A stretch of DNA of 64,000 nucleotides from Leisingera methylohalidivorans DSM 14336 (GTDB taxonomy: Bacteria; Pseudomonadota; Alphaproteobacteria; Rhodobacterales; Rhodobacteraceae), in contig NC_023136.1 in NCBI RefSeq assembly GCF_000511355.1, positions 1 to 64,000 on the forward strand, written 5' to 3'. Within the stretch, counting starts at the first letter, position 1. The number at the start of each line of letters is the position of its first letter. This document shows positions 60,289-64,000 of the stretch, piece by piece. The notes beneath the pieces are model-generated. The model was not told the origin of the DNA, did no database searches, and worked only from the letters and a program-made list of their open reading frames with translations. Position numbers and translations under genes: made by a program.

Positions 60289-63200
60289 TCAGGCGGAGAC
60301 CGCCTTGAGGCCCTTTTCCTCCAGCGGATGGATGCTGCCGTCTTCGCTGACGGTCACCCGCTCGCCGTGGCTGAGGCTGTCGAGACCCTTGCAGGCGACC
60401 AGCATCAGGACGTCCTTTTCGCGGGCAACGATGGCCATGTGGCTGAGCCAGCCGCCGACTTCGCTGAGCACTGCTCCGGAGCGCTGCACCCATGGCAGCC
60501 AGGCCGGGTTGACCATGTGGCAGACCAGAATGTCGCCGTCCTGGAAATCTGCAAAGGCCGCGGGGCTGATGTCGCTGTCATCCTCCATCCAGAACACCCG
60601 GGCAGTGGCGCTGCCGCCGCCGGCCACGCAGGTGCCGCCCAGAGAGCCGCCGGCCACGCAGGTGCCGCCCAGAGAGCCGCCGCCGGCCTGGGTCTGGACA
60701 CCCAGCGACAAGAGTTCGCAGTCGCGCAGGCTGAGGGTGACGGCGGAGGGTGCGGACTTCTTGCGCAGGGCCTCGGTCTTGGCGCGGTCCTCTGCCAGGT
60801 GGCGCAGCGCGTCCGGGTCGGCCCAGTTGCCCTGCAGCACTTCGCCGAAGGTCAGGCTGAACACCAGATCCCCAAGCCCGCTGGACTGACCCAGCGCCAA
60901 CAGGGCGCGGCGCAATTCGGCGACGACGCGCAGGGCCTCGTGCTTGGCCTGCTCCTTGAGGTCCTGATAGGCGATGGCGATACCGATGGTGCCGTCCAGC
61001 TCATCCGGCAGGTTGGCGGGGACCGGCACGGTGCCGATCGGCTCCACCGCGCTGTCGAGCAGGGAGTTGAGCAGCGCCGGCGCCTCAGCGTAGCGCGGCG
61101 AGGACAGCTCGTAGTCGAAGATCGAGCGGTGGCCCATCAGCCGCATGGCGCGTGCCTGGGCGTCCTTGCCAGTGCAGGAGGCCAGCAGGCTGGAGGGCGC
61201 ATTGGGCAGTTCCGCGTGCATCAGATGCGCGCGCAGGGCCGGGTCGCCCGCCGCGGCGGTGCCTGCCTCGCCCATGGTGAAGCCTGCCAGGATGTTGATC
61301 TTCTCCGCTTCCAGATAGACCTCGCGGATGAACATCTCTTTGAGGGTGGCGATCGACTCCAGCAGCTTGTCCTGGGGCAGGGCGGCATAGTCCACGGCCT
61401 GCCAGATCGCCAGCTTGTTATGCAGTTCCGGCATCACCTCGGCCCGGAAGCGGATGATCATCGGCTGCGCCCGTTTGCGCAGCTGTTTGGCCTTGGCGGC
61501 GGTGAGCTTCAGGGTCATGCCCTGTTTCAGCGCCACATCGACGTAGGTTTTGCCGAAGAGGTTGACCAGATGGCCGTCGCAGCCCTCGGGCAGGCCATAG
61601 GGCACGCCCAGATCGCGGCAGGCCAGGTCGACGCTGCCGCCAGGCGCCCACAGTTCGCTCATCAGCGAGAAGCTGAGCGGGGTGGGGCGGGGCAGCACTT
61701 CGGACATTTCGTCCTGTTCCAGGATGGTCTGGTCCGGATCTGCATCGCCGTAACGGTCCAGAACATCGCGCCATTCGGCGAGGCGGGTCTTCTCCTGCTC
61801 GGTGCCGAGGCTCAGCGTGGTGATGTCGCGGCTTTGCACGATCTGGAACTCACCGTTTGCATAGGCCCATTCCACGTCTTGCGGGGCGCCGAAGGTCGCC
61901 TCGATCTGTTTGCCAAGCGCCAGCAGCGGCGCCATGTCCAGCGTCCGGTCCTGATCTTCGGCGGCGGGCAGGCCGGTGTAGCGGCCAAAGCGCAGGGAGG
62001 TCGGGGTGACGCGGCCCGAAACCAGGTCTTCGCCGCAGCCCTCGACCCATTCGATCATGGCCATGCCGGGGGCCATCGGGTCCTGGGTGAAAAGGACGCC
62101 GGCGTATTCCGCCTGCACCATCTCCTGCACCACGATATTGCCCTGACCGGTGCTGTCGCCCTCGCCGGAGTAGCTGGCGGCGCGTTCGGAGGAGAAGCTG
62201 GCCACCACCTCGTCCAGGGCGCCGCGGATGGTCTCTGCGGTGACGTCGAGCACCGATTCAAAGACGCCGGCAAAGCTTTGGTCGGCGCCGTCCTCGTTGC
62301 TGGCGGAGGAGCGCACGGCGACGGGTTTGCCGCCGGCCAGACGGAAAACCTTTGCGGCAAATGCATCTTTACGGGCATCAGACATGGCGCGGTAGTTCTG
62401 GATGGCATCGGAGCGCACGATCACGCCGCCGGGCACCGGCAGGCCCGCATTCCTGAGGATCGACAGACGCAGCGCCTTGTTGCCGGCGTCCTGCAGTTCC
62501 TCGGTATAGCCCATCGGGATCACGCCGCGGGGCAGTTTGGCGAGCCTGCGTTTGTGGGCGCGCAGGGACAGGGCCTCAGCCAGAGTGCGGTGCATGCCGG
62601 TGACATAGGCGCGCTGGACCAGCAAGAGCGTCAGGCTGAAGCAGAGGTAGGCATTGGCGGCGCCGGACAGGGAAAACACCATGGCAAACAGCGCGGGCAT
62701 GCCCAGCACCATCCACAGCAGTTTCTGCCGCCTGGTCTTGGCGACGGCCCACAACAGGTAAACGGCGGCCAGGGCACAGAACAGCACCGGCATGATGAAC
62801 AGCGGGTCAGGCACGCCGAGGTCGGCCATCCACAACAGCGGAGCCTGCAGCGAGGCGCTGGCCTCCTGCGCCGCGGAAACCCCCAGCATCATCACCGGCA
62901 GGAACAAAAGCGCGGTGAGGTTTTTCATCGGGGTGAGGCCCTTGCCGGTGTAGAACGCCTGCACCGCGCGCGCCTTGCGCACCGGGTCATGGGCCAGCTT
63001 TGCCTTCAGCGCTTTCAATTCGTCCGCGGTTTCATTGGTGATGATCTGATCGCGTTCGGATTTCAGCGCGACGGGCAGCACCAGGATGCGGGTCGCGATG
63101 GACAGCGCCAGGAGGCCCAGCAGGATATGGCTGCGCTCATGCACCCACAGGAGGGCGGTTGCCAGCGCCGAGATCGCCTGGTCCCAGAGACCGGTCTGCT

Positions 63201-64000
63201 GCTCGGCCAGCCAGTCCTGCACATGCGGTTTCGGTTTCGGTGCGACGAAATATTCCCATGGCAGAGTGTAGCGGCCGCGGAAATCAATGCCTTGCTGCGA
63301 CAGCTCCAGCCCCAGCACCTGGCTCATGAAGCAGCTGCGGCGGTCATAACAGGCGGCGATTGTCGGCTTCTCCGGATCCAGTTCCGCAATCCGTGCCATC
63401 AGGTCATCGGTGGTCATCTTGCGGATCGGGATGTTGATGGCGCCGGGCAGGTGGCCGCCCTCGAAATCGCCGGGATAGCGGGTGTCGACAATCTGCAGGT
63501 CCTCGGTGGTCAGCAGCGCCTTGAAATCATCGGTGCCGAGCAGCACATCCTTGCCCGGGTAGTCCGGAATGGCGCGCAGGTCGGACAGGGTTTTCACGTC
63601 CTTGTCGGAGAAATCGCGCCCCTCGACGATCCATTTCTCGATGCCGCCGGCGATGAAGCTGCAGTCGATGCCCATGGCGGCGAGCCTGGCGCAGGTTTCC
63701 GAGCTGCGGTTGCCGTTGTGGCAGAACAGCACGACCTTCTGGCCCGGCTGCACCGGGCGCGACTGCAGGAAGTCCGGGAAACGGATGTGGGCAGCGCCGG
63801 GCAGGGTGCCCATGGCGTTTTCGCCGGTCTCGCGGATGTCGTAGAACAGGGTGGAGCCATCCTGCAGCGCCGCCGCGGCGTCTGTGGTGCTCATCGCCAG
63901 CGGGTGGTTCTCCTGTTTGGAGAAGCTGGTCTCCTTGAGGCTGGCATCCTTGATGGCGGTGCCGTCAAACTGCGCCGGCCGGGTCAAAGTGGCCTGCAGC
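60289..64000 (-). CDS. Rhodanese-YidC/Oxa1-like-PEP-synthase-like fusion protein (5' end outside window)
   Basis: At least 1,232 residues are visible and the frame stays open to the window edge, so the N-terminus may lie outside. Residues below count from the TTG at 63987. Domains in order are: rhodanese 1 (33-125, Cys89 in LFCHNGNRSSE); rhodanese 2 (150-250, Cys213 in AACYDRRS); a membrane region (265-470) that resembles YidC/Oxa1 (LVLPVALKSERDQ, LAHDPVRKARAVQAFYTGKGLTPMKNLTALLFLPVMM, LLWMADLGVPDPLFIMPVLF); a PPDK_N/PEP-synthase-like ATP-grasp (495-725, VRSSASNEDGADQSFAGVFESVLDV, ending IVQSRDI); a helical linker; and a C-terminal PEP-utilising mobile domain with the phosphohistidine-type His1183 (EVGGWLSHMAIVAREKDV). 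A possible internal ATG lies at 63894. The function is unknown; a membrane-linked phosphoryl- and sulfur-transfer enzyme is one reading. Confidence 0.8.
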   Translation of the reverse strand, partial: LQATLTRPAQFDGTAIKDASLKETSFSKQENHPLAMSTTDAAAALQDGSTLFYDIRETGENAMGTLPGAAHIRFPDFLQSRPVQPGQKVVLFCHNGNRSSETCARLAAMGIDCSFIAGGIEKWIVEGRDFSDKDVKTLSDLRAIPDYPGKDVLLGTDDFKALLTTEDLQIVDTRYPGDFEGGHLPGAINIPIRKMTTDDLMARIAELDPEKPTIAACYDRRSCFMSQVLGLELSQQGIDFRGRYTLPWEYFVAPKPKPHVQDWLAEQQTGLWDQAISALATALLWVHERSHILLGLLALSIATRILVLPVALKSERDQIITNETADELKALKAKLAHDPVRKARAVQAFYTGKGLTPMKNLTALLFLPVMMLGVSAAQEASASLQAPLLWMADLGVPDPLFIMPVLFCALAAVYLLWAVAKTRRQKLLWMVLGMPALFAMVFSLSGAANAYLCFSLTLLLVQRAYVTGMHRTLAEALSLRAHKRRLAKLPRGVIPMGYTEELQDAGNKALRLSILRNAGLPVPGGVIVRSDAIQNYRAMSDARKDAFAAKVFRLAGGKPVAVRSSASNEDGADQSFAGVFESVLDVTAETIRGALDEVVASFSSERAASYSGEGDSTGQGNIVVQEMVQAEYAGVLFTQDPMAPGMAMIEWVEGCGEDLVSGRVTPTSLRFGRYTGLPAAEDQDRTLDMAPLLALGKQIEATFGAPQDVEWAYANGEFQIVQSRDITTLSLGTEQEKTRLAEWRDVLDRYGDADPDQTILEQDEMSEVLPRPTPLSFSLMSELWAPGGSVDLACRDLGVPYGLPEGCDGHLVNLFGKTYVDVALKQGMTLKLTAAKAKQLRKRAQPMIIRFRAEVMPELHNKLAIWQAVDYAALPQDKLLESIATLKEMFIREVYLEAEKINILAGFTMGEAGTAAAGDPALRAHLMHAELPNAPSSLLASCTGKDAQARAMRLMGHRSIFDYELSSPRYAEAPALLNSLLDSAVEPIGTVPVPANLPDELDGTIGIAIAYQDLKEQAKHEALRVVAELRRALLALGQSSGLGDLVFSLTFGEVLQGNWADPDALRHLAEDRAKTEALRKKSAPSAVTLSLRDCELLSLGVQTQAGGGSLGGTCVAGGSLGGTCVAGGGSATARVFWMEDDSDISPAAFADFQDGDILVCHMVNPAWLPWVQRSGAVLSEVGGWLSHMAIVAREKDVLMLVACKGLDSLSHGERVTVSEDGSIHPLEEKGLKAVSA
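60621..60680. repeat. Two exact 30-bp tandem repeats inside the fusion gene
   Basis: The 30 bases 60621-60650 are repeated exactly at 60651-60680 and encode SLGGTCVAGG twice (about residues 1105-1124), just before the phosphohistidine domain. The length is a multiple of three, so the frame is kept. Confidence 0.95.

Overview
The window looks like part of a large plasmid or chromid of a marine Rhodobacterales (Roseobacter-group) bacterium. The evidence is a replication module whose initiator ends in a DnaA-N-like domain and sits next to parA/parB, a roseobacter-type L-cysteate sulfo-lyase, many transport and catabolism genes for small organic acids and methylated amines, a remnant of a repABC replicon, and several generations of insertion sequences. 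No rRNA, tRNA or CRISPR array was seen.

Left part (1-25 kb). A class C beta-lactamase-like gene is followed by an IS21 istA remnant fused to a frameshifted tyrosine integrase. Next comes a catabolic block: a betaine-type ABC importer (proV-proW-substrate-binding protein), a LysR regulator, an MttB-family methyltransferase, a dimethylglycine-dehydrogenase-like flavoprotein, a GlxA/AraC regulator, cuyA (L-cysteate sulfo-lyase), a DegT aminotransferase, an Asp/Glu-racemase-like protein, an HpsN-type dehydrogenase and a CuyZ-type exporter. Together these suggest uptake, N-demethylation, oxidation, racemisation and desulfonation of an N-methylated C3 sulfonate such as a cysteinolate or cysteate derivative. 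An IS110 element then cuts a MobF-type relaxase, leaving its C-terminus and two translationally coupled downstream genes. After these lies an IS graveyard: an H-NS-like fragment and an IS3 transposase split by an internally deleted IS110-like element.

Middle part (25-44 kb). A malonate module (MarR, fused TRAP permease, TAXI receptor, amidase, malonyl-CoA decarboxylase, malonyl-CoA synthetase) is divergent from an amidohydrolase. It is followed by a SulP transporter, a metallo-hydrolase, an aldehyde dehydrogenase, a class III aminotransferase, an IclR regulator, and a divergent pair made of an ethanolamine-phosphate-lyase-like PLP enzyme and an APH-type kinase.

Right part (44-64 kb). This is plasmid backbone: an IS481 remnant, a RHE_PE00001-type HTH protein with an excellent operator palindrome, a serine recombinase, the 3' end of repC with a site matching the repABC parS consensus, an IS6 element, a caspase-like protein, and a YceI-OmpA fusion. 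Then come parB, parA, the putative origin and the initiator. Seventeen copies of the 16-bp palindrome TGTCCCCGCGGGGACA lie between 51.5 and 55.6 kb. Twelve of them form an intergenic array with frequent ~100-bp spacing, and four lie inside genes, always read as (V/F)PAGT. Beyond are a nucleotide-sugar dehydrogenase, a GFA protein, an RpiR regulator, a ParDE toxin-antitoxin pair and, running off the right edge, a very large protein that joins two rhodanese domains, a YidC/Oxa1-like membrane region and a PEP-synthase-like ATP-binding and phosphohistidine module.
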